Positions 16,596 to 24,958 of a DNA stretch of 64,000 nucleotides are shown piece by piece. Where the stretch lies: the NCBI RefSeq assembly GCF_002754195.1, contig NZ_PEEU01000001.1, positions 3,596,001 through 3,660,000 of the forward strand. Direction: 5' to 3'. The first letter of the stretch is position 1, and every line of letters starts with the position of its first letter. Below the pieces are notes generated by a model. That model saw nothing but the letters and a program-made list of their open reading frames with translations, searched no databases and was not told the DNA's origin. Source of the stretch: Flavobacterium sp. 9. Lineage in GTDB: Bacteria; Bacteroidota; Bacteroidia; Flavobacteriales; Flavobacteriaceae. A program made the position numbers and the translations under genes.

Positions 16596-18758
16596 ATGAA
16601 AAGAAATTATAAAATACTTATAGCCGTATTATGCTTGTCATTGACCTTGTTTGCTTTTAAAATTAATGCAGATAAGACGGTAGATCCGGACCCAAATAGA
16701 GATAAAACGCTTTTAGAATTGCTTGCTTTTGTTATTGAAAAAGGACATTACAGCCCTGCAGAAATAAATGATGAGTTTTCTAAAGGAATTTTTAAAGATT
16801 ATATCGAAGCGCTGGATCCTTCAAAGAGATTCTTCCTTCAGTCTGATATCGACGAATTCAAACAATATGAATTGCAGTTAGACGATCAGTTCTTGAATAA
16901 AGACTTAACGTTTTTCAATCTTACTTATACAAGATTGATGAAACGTATGGAAGAAAGCAAAAAACGTTATAAGACTATTTTAGCGCAACCTTTCAACTAT
17001 ACTGTTGATGAGAGTTTTAATGCCGATTATGAGCATATTCCGTATGCGAAAAATTTGACAGAAATCAACGAAAGATGGAGAAAACAAATCAAGTTATCTA
17101 CACTTTCTTCGCTTGTTGCTAAACAAAAATTAGAAGAGGATAAAAAGAAAAAAGATCCTGCTTACAAAGAAAAATCTTTTGAAACATTAGAGAAAGAAAC
17201 TCGTGATAGTTCTTTAAAATCATTAGACGACAATTTTGGTGTAATTAAAGATTTGAACAAAGAAGATTGGTTTTCTGTATATGTAAACTCAATCATGACA
17301 CGTTTTGACCCACACACAAGCTATTTTGCACCTGAAGAAAAAGATCGTTTTGATGTTAATATCAGTGGAAAACTAGAAGGAATTGGAGCAAGATTAGTGA
17401 AGAAAAATGACTTTACTCAAATTGACGAATTGATTTCCGGAGGTCCTGCATGGAAAGGTAAAGAACTTGAAGCTGGAGATTTAATTTTGAAAGTAGCACA
17501 AGGAAACGAAGAGCCAGTTGATGTAGTTGGAATGCGTTTGGATGATGTTGTGAAAAAAATTAAAGGTCACAAAGGAACTGAAGTTAAGCTTACAGTTAAA
17601 AAAGTTGACGGAACAATTAAAGTAATTTCAATTACAAGAGACGTTGTCGAAATCGAAGAAACTTATGCTAAATCTAGTATTGTAGAAAGAAATGGATTGA
17701 AATACGGTGTAATTTATTTGCCTAAATTCTACATTGATTTTGAAAATAAAGATGGTCGTGATGCCGGAAAAGATATTGCGCTTGAAGTAGAAAGACTGAA
17801 AAAAGAAGATATCAACGGTATCGTACTTGATGTACGTGATGATGGTGGTGGATCTTTGTCTACAGTTGTTGACATTGCAGGTTTATTTATCGAAGAAGGA
17901 CCAATTGTTCAGGTGAAATCTGCAGGTAAAAAGAAAGAAGTTTTATACGATAAAGATAAAAAAATCGAGTGGGACGGACCATTAGTAATTATGGTTAATA
18001 GCTTCTCGGCTTCTGCATCAGAGATTTTGGCTGCTGCAATTCAGGATTACAAACGTGGAGTTATCATTGGTAGTAAACAAACTTATGGTAAAGGAACGGT
18101 ACAAAATGTACTTGATTTGAACCAATTTGTTCGTAATGCAAATTATGGAGATTTAGGAGCTTTGAAAATTACAGGGCAAAAATTCTACAGAATCAACGGA
18201 GGTTCAACTCAGTTAGAAGGTGTTCATAGTGATGTTGTTATGCCAGATCGTTATGCTTATTTAAAAATGGGTGAGCGTGATATTGACAATGCAATGCCTT
18301 GGGATAAAATTGATCCGGCTGATTACAGCACTTGGACTTCAAACGAGAATTTTGCGAAAGCAATTGATAATAGTAAAAACAGAATCGCTCAAAATGCACA
18401 ATTCAAATTGATTGAAGATAATGCAAAATGGATCGATGTTAAAAATAAAGAGAATACTTATAGCTTGAATATCACTAGCTTTAAAGCTACTCAGGAACAA
18501 GTTGAAAATGAAGGTAAAAAATACAAACCTATTTCAGATTATAAAAATAGCTTGACTTTTAAATCATTGCCTTACGAAGAACTTGAAATGAAAAATGACG
18601 CTACATTAAAAGAAAAGAGAGATGCTTGGCACCAGGCTTTATCTAAAGACGTTTATGTAGAAGAGGCTTTGAATGTACTAGATGATTTACAGTCTAAAGG
18701 TTATGTAAAAAACACTGTTTCTCCTAAAATGAAAAAGGATAAATTGGTAAAATCTTAG
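16596..18758 (+). CDS. C-terminal processing peptidase (Tsp/Prc family S41)
   Basis: Periplasmic serine protease that cleaves proteins from their C-termini. It has a signal/anchor segment (KILIAVLCLSLTLFAFKI), an N-terminal helical domain, a PDZ domain around residues 235-330 (GIGARLVKKNDFTQIDELI), and the S41 catalytic core. The serine is in NSFSASASEILAAA and the lysine in KQTYGKGTVQ. A C-terminal DUF3340-like region completes ~720 aa, the Prc rather than the short CtpA architecture. ATG 16596 (MKRNYKIL) places the basic residues directly before the hydrophobic segment; ATG 16572 or 16575 adds 7-8 residues and is possible. Monocistronic, with a strong terminator. Confidence 0.93.
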   Translation: MKRNYKILIAVLCLSLTLFAFKINADKTVDPDPNRDKTLLELLAFVIEKGHYSPAEINDEFSKGIFKDYIEALDPSKRFFLQSDIDEFKQYELQLDDQFLNKDLTFFNLTYTRLMKRMEESKKRYKTILAQPFNYTVDESFNADYEHIPYAKNLTEINERWRKQIKLSTLSSLVAKQKLEEDKKKKDPAYKEKSFETLEKETRDSSLKSLDDNFGVIKDLNKEDWFSVYVNSIMTRFDPHTSYFAPEEKDRFDVNISGKLEGIGARLVKKNDFTQIDELISGGPAWKGKELEAGDLILKVAQGNEEPVDVVGMRLDDVVKKIKGHKGTEVKLTVKKVDGTIKVISITRDVVEIEETYAKSSIVERNGLKYGVIYLPKFYIDFENKDGRDAGKDIALEVERLKKEDINGIVLDVRDDGGGSLSTVVDIAGLFIEEGPIVQVKSAGKKKEVLYDKDKKIEWDGPLVIMVNSFSASASEILAAAIQDYKRGVIIGSKQTYGKGTVQNVLDLNQFVRNANYGDLGALKITGQKFYRINGGSTQLEGVHSDVVMPDRYAYLKMGERDIDNAMPWDKIDPADYSTWTSNENFAKAIDNSKNRIAQNAQFKLIEDNAKWIDVKNKENTYSLNITSFKATQEQVENEGKKYKPISDYKNSLTFKSLPYEELEMKNDATLKEKRDAWHQALSKDVYVEEALNVLDDLQSKGYVKNTVSPKMKKDKLVKS

Positions 18759-18783
18759 ATCTTTATAGAACTAATTTGTTATT

Positions 18784-18823
18784 AAAACGCTCCAAAAAGC
18801 TTAATTTTTGGAGCGTTTTTTTT
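18784..18823 (+). terminator. Terminator of the processing-peptidase gene
   Basis: AAAACGCTCCAAAAA and TTTTTGGAGCGTTTT form a 15-bp perfect stem with a 6-nt loop, followed by a T run. Confidence 0.93.
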
Positions 18824-18908
18824 GTAAGTTTATATTGTAGTGCAAGAAGTAATTTGTAATCCGTTAGAAAGGCTCACTAAGTGTTGAATATTGAAAAAAA
18901 ACTGTTGT

Positions 18909-19691
18909 ATGAAGAATTGTATTGTTTTAGGTTTGATTGGGTTTTTGTTTTTGTCTTGTAAAAATGAAATCACCGAAAAAGAAAATTTAGCACAAGAACA
19001 GGAATCCGGTTTTGTTTCAGATCAAAATAGTACGGGCTCAGGATTTTCTGTTTCGTATTTACCTACATCTACAACGAAACAAATTGTTAAACATAAATAT
19101 TATACACTTTCTTATAATGAAAAATATGAGCAGGCCGAATGGGTTGCTTATGAATTAAAGAAAGAATATCTGAAAAACGGAAATTACAAACGTCCGTATT
19201 TTATTGAAGATCCAAGTGTGACAACAGGTTCTGCGGATTGGAGAAACTATAAAAAATCAGGTTATGATAAAGGACATCTTTGTCCTGCCGGAGATATGGA
19301 ATTTGATCAAAGCGCTTATAACGATACTTTTTATACGTCTAATATTTCTCCTCAAAAACATGATTTTAATAGCGGAATCTGGAATAGATTAGAGCAAAAG
19401 ACACGTTATTGGGCAGAAAAATACAATGACATTTATGTTATAACCGGCGGAATTTTGAAAGATTCGGATAAAACAATAGGGACAGAAAATGTTGCCGTCC
19501 CTAAATATTTTTATAAAATTGTTCTAACTAAATCGGGTAAAGAACACAAAGCAATTGCTTTTTTGGTTCCAAATGAAGATAGTAATAAGTCACTTTATGA
19601 TTTTGTAGTTCCTATTGAAACTCTTGAAAAAATGACAGGAATTGACTTTTTTTCAAATCTGAAAAACCTGAAAAGCAGTAAGGATTTTTAA
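18909..19691 (+). CDS. DNA/RNA non-specific endonuclease, lipoprotein
   Basis: A beta-beta-alpha-metal nuclease of the NUC1/Serratia type, probably exported. ATG 18909 gives a lipoprotein signal MKNCIVLGLIGFLFLSC with lipobox Cys17; an upstream TTG at 18891 is less likely. The active-site motif is SGYDKGHLCPAGD, with His123 as the general base in a DKGH variant of the usual DRGH. The metal-binding Asn is in NISPQKHDFNSGIWNRLE. It presumably degrades extracellular or periplasmic nucleic acid for nutrient salvage. A large inverted repeat lies 45 nt after the stop, before the convergent exporter gene. Confidence 0.93.
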   Translation: MKNCIVLGLIGFLFLSCKNEITEKENLAQEQESGFVSDQNSTGSGFSVSYLPTSTTKQIVKHKYYTLSYNEKYEQAEWVAYELKKEYLKNGNYKRPYFIEDPSVTTGSADWRNYKKSGYDKGHLCPAGDMEFDQSAYNDTFYTSNISPQKHDFNSGIWNRLEQKTRYWAEKYNDIYVITGGILKDSDKTIGTENVAVPKYFYKIVLTKSGKEHKAIAFLVPNEDSNKSLYDFVVPIETLEKMTGIDFFSNLKNLKSSKDF

Positions 19692-19736
19692 GTTACTAAA
19701 AAAACAGGTTTATAAATGTTAATCAAAAGTTGAGAT

Positions 19737-19888
19737 GTGCCTTTAGGCACTTAATATTGGTAGAAAACAGGAATAGGAATAAATTTAGCGTGCCGTAGGT
19801 ACGCAACAAAACGCTAACTATTGCGTACCTACGGCACGCCAGCACATTACGAACTTAGTTTTTACCAATATTAAGTGCCTAACGGCAC
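19737..19888. repeat. Nested inverted repeat between convergent genes
   Basis: Two nested stems. The outer arms at 19737-19762 and 19863-19888 match at 25 of 26 bases and end in GTGCC. The inner arms at 19788-19806 and 19821-19839 are a perfect 19-bp pair (GCGTGCCGTAGGTACGCAA) around a 14-nt loop. No reading frame is evident. The size and sharp arms suggest a REP/BIME-like or miniature mobile element. Lying between convergent genes, it may also act as a two-way transcription stop. Confidence 0.85.
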
Positions 19889-19907
19889 AAATTGTAGACT
19901 TTTAACC

Positions 19908-21443
19908 TTATAACTTATTTTGTCTTTTTTTCGGATTAAATAATATAAAACTTAGAAGAGCTAATATCCAAACACCAATTCCTCCGTAAAGCAATATTAT
20001 TTCAAAACCATGAGCGAGAGCTTTATGGAAGATTGCATTTGAAGAATTTAATAGACTTAATTCCTGAAAGTCTCTGTTAAGAGATGAAAAGTTTCCTGCA
20101 GCTATTTTTTCTGATATAGAATGTAATATTTTTGAATCTATGGTTTTGGAAAAAGCGGTATTTAAGTATGAAAAAATCCCTTCGACTAATAGATATCCCA
20201 TCAAAGCAATATTGATAGACAAAGTAATTAATCTCGCACTCATGTCTATTCCGGAAGCCATTCCCGAACGATTGGAAGAAACTGATCCTGTAGTTGTATT
20301 GGTTACTGGTGTATTGGTTAATCCTAATCCAATTCCTGCGAGTAAAGAACCCGGAAGCATCGTTAACCAACTGGCGTGTTCAGCAATACTGCCATATCTC
20401 ATAACAATAAAACCTAGTCCAATTACGAACAAACCTAACGGAATTACAATTCCTGAGCGATATTTAACTGTGAGATATTCGGCAAAAGGTGGAATTATTA
20501 AAGTTGGAAGGGTGTAAGCGAGCAAAGACAAGCCAACGGTTACTACATCATATTCTAAATAACTTTGGAAATAAATGGGCAAATATATTATAAAAGGCCA
20601 AAAGCTAAAATTCATACCAATCGATCCAAGAATTGCACCCGAAAAATTCCGAATTTTGAATACCGAAAAATTAAACATTGGATAAGGATTTGTTTTTTCA
20701 ACGCCTATAAATATTATAAAACTGATAATTGTTGTGATTATAATACCCAAAGCAATTGGACTGCTAAAACCAAGATCCGGACCTTGTGTAATGTAATAAG
20801 TTAATCCAAATACTGATAAAGACAAGGTGATTGCGCCCCAAATATCTATTTTTTTAGCATCAGAATCTTTGGATTCGTCTACGTAAAAATGAACGAGAAT
20901 AATAGCTAAGAAGGCGAGAGGAACATGAATTAAAAACACCCATTTCCAAGATAAAATGGCTATGATTGATCCGCCTATTATTGGACCAAAACCTAATCCG
21001 ACGCCAAGAATAATTCCCCAGATTCCAAATGCTTTACTGCGCTCTTTTCCTTCTTGAAATTGGTGTGATAAAGTGGCTATTTGACAAATTAGCATTGCGC
21101 CGCCACTTATTCCCTGGAAGAAACGGCTGATTATCAACAAGACTATGTTTTCGGCTAAACCGCAGATTAATGAAGAAATGCCAAATAGAGTTAAGGTTAT
21201 TATAAGAATACGTTTTCTGCCATATCGATCTGCAAGTGTTCCGGCAGCCATCAAAACTGTAGTGCAGCCTATTGTATAAATATTCATAATCCATTGCATG
21301 TCTTTGAGATTGGCATTTAGTAATTTTTCGAGAGTTGGAAGTATAACCGGCACACTTGAAATTTCGAGAGAGAACATTAATGTAGCCAGACAAATTGCAA
21401 TTAAAACGATGGTGTTTTTGTATGAGTAAAAATTTTGTTTCAT
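19908..21443 (-). CDS. MFS drug exporter, DHA2 (EmrB/QacA) family
   Basis: A 511-aa inner-membrane proton antiporter with about 14 membrane helices. The loop 2-3 motif A is GTLADRYGRKRILI, and motif C follows in GVGLGFGPIIGGSI. The N-terminal helix contains FSLEISSVPVILP, where DHA2 proteins usually have LDxTIVNVALP, so the otherwise common Asp is replaced by Glu. Substrates are likely hydrophobic toxic compounds. A divergent AraC-family regulator starts 83 nt away, with promoter elements for both genes between them, which suggests the regulator controls this exporter. Confidence 0.92.
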   Translation of the reverse strand: MKQNFYSYKNTIVLIAICLATLMFSLEISSVPVILPTLEKLLNANLKDMQWIMNIYTIGCTTVLMAAGTLADRYGRKRILIITLTLFGISSLICGLAENIVLLIISRFFQGISGGAMLICQIATLSHQFQEGKERSKAFGIWGIILGVGLGFGPIIGGSIIAILSWKWVFLIHVPLAFLAIILVHFYVDESKDSDAKKIDIWGAITLSLSVFGLTYYITQGPDLGFSSPIALGIIITTIISFIIFIGVEKTNPYPMFNFSVFKIRNFSGAILGSIGMNFSFWPFIIYLPIYFQSYLEYDVVTVGLSLLAYTLPTLIIPPFAEYLTVKYRSGIVIPLGLFVIGLGFIVMRYGSIAEHASWLTMLPGSLLAGIGLGLTNTPVTNTTTGSVSSNRSGMASGIDMSARLITLSINIALMGYLLVEGIFSYLNTAFSKTIDSKILHSISEKIAAGNFSSLNRDFQELSLLNSSNAIFHKALAHGFEIILLYGGIGVWILALLSFILFNPKKRQNKL

Positions 21444-21461
21444 TTTTTAAATTGTTTTTAG

Positions 21462-21469
21462 CAAAAATA
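21462..21469 (-). promoter_or_regulatory. -7 promoter element for the DHA2 exporter
   Basis: Minus-strand TATTTTTG matches TAnnTTTG and lies 18 nt before the exporter start codon, in the divergent promoter region shared with the AraC regulator. Confidence 0.55.
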
Positions 21470-21514
21470 AACTGAATTTCGACTATTTATCAGTACAATT
21501 AAATGATAAAGAAG

Positions 21515-21522
21515 TACTTTTG
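21515..21522 (+). promoter_or_regulatory. -7 promoter element for the AraC regulator
   Basis: TACTTTTG, an exact TAnnTTTG match. It ends 4 nt before ATG 21527, so the transcript would begin at or just after that codon: either leaderless from 21527 or translated from ATG 21542. Confidence 0.6.
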
Positions 21523-21526
21523 CAAG

Positions 21527-22366
21527 ATGAGAAAAGAGAACATGCATCAGTCTGTTGAAGTGATTTATAAAAAAGTAGATGAATGTCCGCTTATAAATTC
21601 ACAGCTTAGTTTTTTTCAGTTGGTTTATGTTGTCTCAGGTACAGGATTTCTCCATATTAATGGAAATGCAATATCATATCAAACGGGAAATCTAATGTTG
21701 CTTACGCCAAATGATTATCACACATTTGATATTACTACGACAACGGAGTTTTTATTGGTTAAGCTTAATACGGAATATGTAAAAGAATATCGCTCAAAAA
21801 GTATTGATCATATTGAATGCTTACTGCATTATGCCTCGCATTTATCAGGTTGTATTTTGAAAAGAAAAGCAGACGAATTTTTGGTGAGATCAATCGCAGA
21901 ATCATTAATTTATGCGATTGATAACAAAGATATTTATGATGAAGATTTAATTACTCATTATGTAAATGCTCTGATAGTAATTGCTGCGAGAAATATTGCA
22001 GTAATAAAACCATCAGGCGTAAAAGAAAGTGCTGATAAAAGAATTCTGGAGATTATCAATTATATTCAGGGGAATATTTTATTTCCTCAAAAACTAAAAG
22101 CTTCTGCTATTGCAGAGAAATTTGATATATCTGAGACTTATCTCGGAAGTTATTTTAAGAATCATTGTGGAGAAACGATTCAGTCTTTTGTTTCCAATTA
22201 TAAAATACGACTGATAGAACATCGCTTAAGTTTTAGCGATATGAGAATTAACGAAATTGTAGCTGAATTTGGTTTTTCTGACGAAAGTCACTTGAATAAG
22301 TTTTTCAAGAAACATAGAAATATTAGCTTGACGGGATATCGAAAAGCTAAGGTTTTGCCGAATTGA
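21527..22366 (+). CDS. AraC-family transcriptional regulator
   Basis: Residues ~1-100 form a cupin-like sensing domain (FFQLVYVVSGTGFLHINGN). The C-terminal ~100 residues hold two helix-turn-helix units, KLKASAIAEKFDISETYLGS and RINEIVAEFGFSDESHLNKF. Start choice is uncertain among 21527 (MRKENMHQS) and 21542 (MHQSVEV), given the promoter element immediately upstream; the longer in-frame start at 21503 would precede that promoter. Divergent to the DHA2 exporter, its likely target, with the ligand unknown. Shares a bidirectional terminator with the convergent rpe gene. Confidence 0.9.
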   Translation: MRKENMHQSVEVIYKKVDECPLINSQLSFFQLVYVVSGTGFLHINGNAISYQTGNLMLLTPNDYHTFDITTTTEFLLVKLNTEYVKEYRSKSIDHIECLLHYASHLSGCILKRKADEFLVRSIAESLIYAIDNKDIYDEDLITHYVNALIVIAARNIAVIKPSGVKESADKRILEIINYIQGNILFPQKLKASAIAEKFDISETYLGSYFKNHCGETIQSFVSNYKIRLIEHRLSFSDMRINEIVAEFGFSDESHLNKFFKKHRNISLTGYRKAKVLPN

Positions 22367-22390
22367 TTTTTTACAGATTAAGTATAAAAA

Positions 22391-22419
22391 AAGCCGAAGA
22401 GAAATCTTCGGCTTCTATT
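22391..22419. terminator. Bidirectional terminator between the AraC gene and rpe
   Basis: AAGCCGAAGA, loop GAAA and TCTTCGGCTT form a 10-bp stem. A T run follows on the minus strand (for rpe) and CTATTTTT on the plus strand. Confidence 0.85.
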
Positions 22420-22437
22420 TTTGTATGTTTTTGAAAC

Positions 22438-23100
22438 TTACAAATTAGTCAAAGTTTTTAGATCGACTATTGTTTGAGTTGGGTTTTCGGCTTTAAACAC
22501 AAAGCTTCCGGCAACTAAAACATCAGCTCCGGCTTCTACTAATTGTTTTGCATTTTTGCTTGTTACACCGCCGTCAATTTCAATTAATGTTGAAGCATTT
22601 TTGCGTGTAATTAAAGCTTTTAATTTCTGAACTTTAGCATAAGTGTTTTCGATGAAAGACTGTCCTCCAAAACCTGGATTCACGCTCATAATACAAACTA
22701 AGTCAATATCATTGATTACATCTTCTAATAAATCAATGTTAGTATGTGGATTTATTGCAACTCCAGCTTTCATTCCTTCGGCTTTAATTGCTTGTAATGT
22801 TCTGTGAAGATGTGTGCAAGCTTCATAATGTACCGTTAATCCATTAGCGCCTAAATCAGCGAAAGTTTTAATGTATCTGTCCGGATCAATAATCATTAAA
22901 TGGACATCAATATATTTTTTTGCATGTTTAGAAATTGCTTCTAAAACTGGCATTCCAAAAGAAATATTCGGAACAAAAACTCCGTCCATAATATCAATAT
23001 GAAACCAATCAGCCTGACTGTTATTGATCATTTCGACATCACGTTGTAAATTGGCAAAATCAGCCGCAAGAACAGAAGGAGCAATAAGTGTATTTTTCAT
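22438..23100 (-). CDS. rpe: Ribulose-phosphate 3-epimerase
   Basis: Interconverts ribulose-5-phosphate and xylulose-5-phosphate in the pentose phosphate pathway. The family's (beta/alpha)8 landmarks are present: APSVLAADFANL at the N-terminus, WFHIDIMDGVFVPNISFG with the metal-binding His and catalytic Asp, VDVHLMI-type segment YIDVHLMIIDPDRY, MSVNPGFGGQSF, and EIDGGVTSKNA with the second catalytic Asp. The 220-aa length is normal. It has its own promoter element upstream and a shared terminator downstream. Confidence 0.97.
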   Translation of the reverse strand: MKNTLIAPSVLAADFANLQRDVEMINNSQADWFHIDIMDGVFVPNISFGMPVLEAISKHAKKYIDVHLMIIDPDRYIKTFADLGANGLTVHYEACTHLHRTLQAIKAEGMKAGVAINPHTNIDLLEDVINDIDLVCIMSVNPGFGGQSFIENTYAKVQKLKALITRKNASTLIEIDGGVTSKNAKQLVEAGADVLVAGSFVFKAENPTQTIVDLKTLTNL

Positions 23101-23128
23101 TGTGTGTAGTTGTGTGTTGTTTTTATTA

Positions 23129-23136
23129 CAAAGATA
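23129..23136 (-). promoter_or_regulatory. -7 promoter element for rpe
   Basis: Minus-strand TATCTTTG matches TAnnTTTG, 28 nt before the rpe start codon. Confidence 0.6.
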
Positions 23137-23161
23137 AATTAAAGTTCTTTTGTAATGAAAA

Positions 23162-23313
23162 TTTTACCGCAAAGTCCGCAAAGATTTACGCAAAGCTCGC
23201 AAAGTTTTTATCCTGATTTTTTGATGAATTTATGAAGTTCACAAAGCTTTGCGAACTTTGTGTTTTTACAAGATTCCAAAAGATAAAAAAACCTTGCGAG
23301 CTTTGCGGTAAAA
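23162..23313. repeat. CGCAAAG-rich interrupted inverted repeat
   Basis: Outer arms read TTTTACCGCAAAG on the left and its complement CTTTGCGGTAAAA on the right, continuing into CTCGCAAAG / CTTGCGAG segments. The left arm has extra tandem CGCAAAG words. The centre contains a second near-perfect palindrome, AGTTCACAAAGCTTTGCGAACT. No coding potential is seen. It fills most of the 390-nt gap between rpe and the sigma-factor gene. Confidence 0.75.
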
Positions 23314-23325
23314 AATAAAAATAAA

Positions 23326-23350
23326 AAACTCCGGTAATCAGCCGGAGTTT
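23326..23350 (-). terminator. Terminator of the primary sigma-factor gene
   Basis: AAACTCCGG and CCGGAGTTT form a 9-bp stem with a 7-nt loop, followed on the minus strand by T-rich sequence. Confidence 0.8.
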
Positions 23351-23400
23351 CAATCATCAATCAAAAAACGAACAGTCAATCAAACTGTTGTTTGCTTTAA

Positions 23401-23478
23401 AGTCCAATATAAGCACTTTCGCAATAAATTCCAAATCCCAATAAAATAATTGAAATTTGGAATTTAAAATATTGGACT
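23401..23478. repeat. A+T-rich double inverted repeat after the sigma-factor gene
   Basis: AGTCCAATAT (23401-23410) pairs with ATATTGGACT (23469-23478), and AATTCCAAAT (23427-23436) pairs with ATTTGGAATT (23455-23464). Together they could form one long imperfect hairpin in the 3' untranslated region just downstream of the sigma-factor stop. Confidence 0.65.
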
Positions 23479-23490
23479 TATATTTTAATA

Positions 23491-24354
23491 TTAACCTAAA
23501 TAGGTTTTAAGAATTTTACTTCTAGAAGTGTGTTTTAATCTACGGATTGCTTTTTCTTTAATCTGACGAACACGCTCACGAGTTAGGTCGAAAGTTTCTC
23601 CAATTTCTTCTAAAGTCATTGGGTGTTGATCGCCAAGACCAAAATACAAACGAACAACATCTGCCTCTCTGGGAGTTAATGTTTCTAAAGAACGTTCGAT
23701 TTCAGTACGCAATGATTCGTGAATTAACTCTCTGTCCGGGTTTGGAGATTCTCCAGAACGTAAAACGTCATAAAGGTTAGAATCTTCACCTTCAACAAGT
23801 GGAGCATCCATAGATAAGTGACGACCAGAGTTTTTCATAGACTCTTTTACGTCATTTACAGTCATGTCAAGTTCTTTTGCAATTTCTTCAGCAGAAGGTG
23901 GACGCTCGTTAGATTGCTCTAATAAAGCATACATTTTGTTGATTTTATTGATAGAACCAATTTTGTTTAATGGTAAACGAACAATACGAGATTGTTCTGC
24001 CAAAGCCTGAAGAATCGATTGACGAATCCACCATACGGCATAAGAGATGAATTTGAAACCACGAGTTTCATCAAAACGTTGAGCCGCTTTAATTAAACCT
24101 AAGTTTCCTTCATTAATTAAATCTGGAAGAGTTAATCCTTGATTTTGATATTGTTTAGCAACCGATACAACGAAACGTAGGTTGGCTTTTGTTAATTTTT
24201 CTAAAGCTCTTTGATCACCAGCCTTTATTCTTTGTGCTAATTCTACCTCTTCATCAGCGGTAATTAGGTCAACTTTTCCAATTTCTTGTAGGTATTTGTC
24301 TAACGATGCAGTTTCACGATTGGTTACCTGCTTGGTGATTTTAAGTTGTCTCAT
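23491..24354 (-). CDS. rpoD: Primary RNA polymerase sigma factor (RpoD type)
   Basis: A 287-aa sigma-70 factor of the Bacteroidetes housekeeping kind. It lacks region 1.1 and begins almost directly at region 1.2 ([21 protein letters not shown]). Region 2 is [38 protein letters not shown] and [15 protein letters not shown]. Region 3 spans about residues 135-205. Region 4.2 contains the helix-turn-helix [20 protein letters not shown]. This factor reads the TAnnTTTG promoters noted throughout the window. It is transcribed alone, with a terminator hairpin upstream from the 83-aa gene and its own terminator downstream. Confidence 0.96.
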   Translation of the reverse strand: MRQLKITKQVTNRETASLDKYLQEIGKVDLITADEEVELAQRIKAGDQRALEKLTKANLRFVVSVAKQYQNQGLTLPDLINEGNLGLIKAAQRFDETRGFKFISYAVWWIRQSILQALAEQSRIVRLPLNKIGSINKINKMYALLEQSNERPPSAEEIAKELDMTVNDVKESMKNSGRHLSMDAPLVEGEDSNLYDVLRSGESPNPDRELIHESLRTEIERSLETLTPREADVVRLYFGLGDQHPMTLEEIGETFDLTRERVRQIKEKAIRRLKHTSRSKILKTYLG

Positions 24355-24447
24355 GTTTTTTGTCTCCTCAATTTTTAAGTGTACAAATAGTTATACGTAA
24401 GAGGATACAAAAAAGTTACAACGATATGTAAAATATTTTTTAAAATG

Positions 24448-24486
24448 AAAAACACTCCGTCTTAAAAGTTTAATTAGGAGTGTTTT
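24448..24486 (-). terminator. Terminator of the 83-aa membrane protein gene
   Basis: On the minus strand AAAACACTCC and GGAGTGTTTTT pair around an 18-nt loop, followed by a T-rich run. Confidence 0.75.
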
Positions 24487-24509
24487 ATCGAGCTGGGGCA
24501 AACTTATAT

Positions 24510-24761
24510 TTATTCTGAAAAATCATCAGATGTGTCTAAAATTTCGTCAAATATCTTTTTAAGTGATCTTATATAGATCGGAAATGAGATTACTAATAAT
24601 ATATATTCTCTTCTAAGAACTGTAATGTCATCCAGAATTTCATATAAACAAGGAATTATGACTGCTAATGAGACAATAACTCCAACCCAGGGATTATTAA
24701 TTATTTTTTTCATGATTGATAAAGGCCTCATATCAGGTTGGTTGGTTAATGCAATTCTCAT
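24510..24761 (-). CDS. Small membrane protein, 83 aa
   Basis: Not recognised. It has two hydrophobic segments, NPWVGVIVSLAVIIPCLYEI and YILLVISFPIYI, followed by an acidic C-terminus (FDEILDTSDDFSE). An internal ATG (residue 17, MKKIINNP) is an alternative start and gives a more usual N-terminus. It is flanked by terminators on both sides, so it appears to be a single-gene unit. No conserved motif suggests a function. Confidence 0.65.
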   Translation of the reverse strand: MRIALTNQPDMRPLSIMKKIINNPWVGVIVSLAVIIPCLYEILDDITVLRREYILLVISFPIYIRSLKKIFDEILDTSDDFSE

Positions 24762-24900
24762 TTGTAGGTTTTTTGTTGTTTACAAGTGTAAAAGTAATTT
24801 TGATTTTGCCGTTATAGCTGAGAAATGTCATGAAAGCTAGTTTTCTTGTCATAAAAGCATTCTGGAAGATTGCAAGACAGAAATCGGTGCACTAAAAATG

Positions 24901-24936
24901 ACAAATCCCCTTTGTTTCAAAGAGGATTTGTGTTTT
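24901..24936 (-). terminator. Weak terminator of the LytTR regulator gene
   Basis: ACAAATCC and GGATTTGT pair, with further CTTTG/CAAAG pairing inside, and a short T run on the minus strand. Confidence 0.6.
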
Positions 24937-24958
24937 TATATTGTAAGAAAGAATTTTT

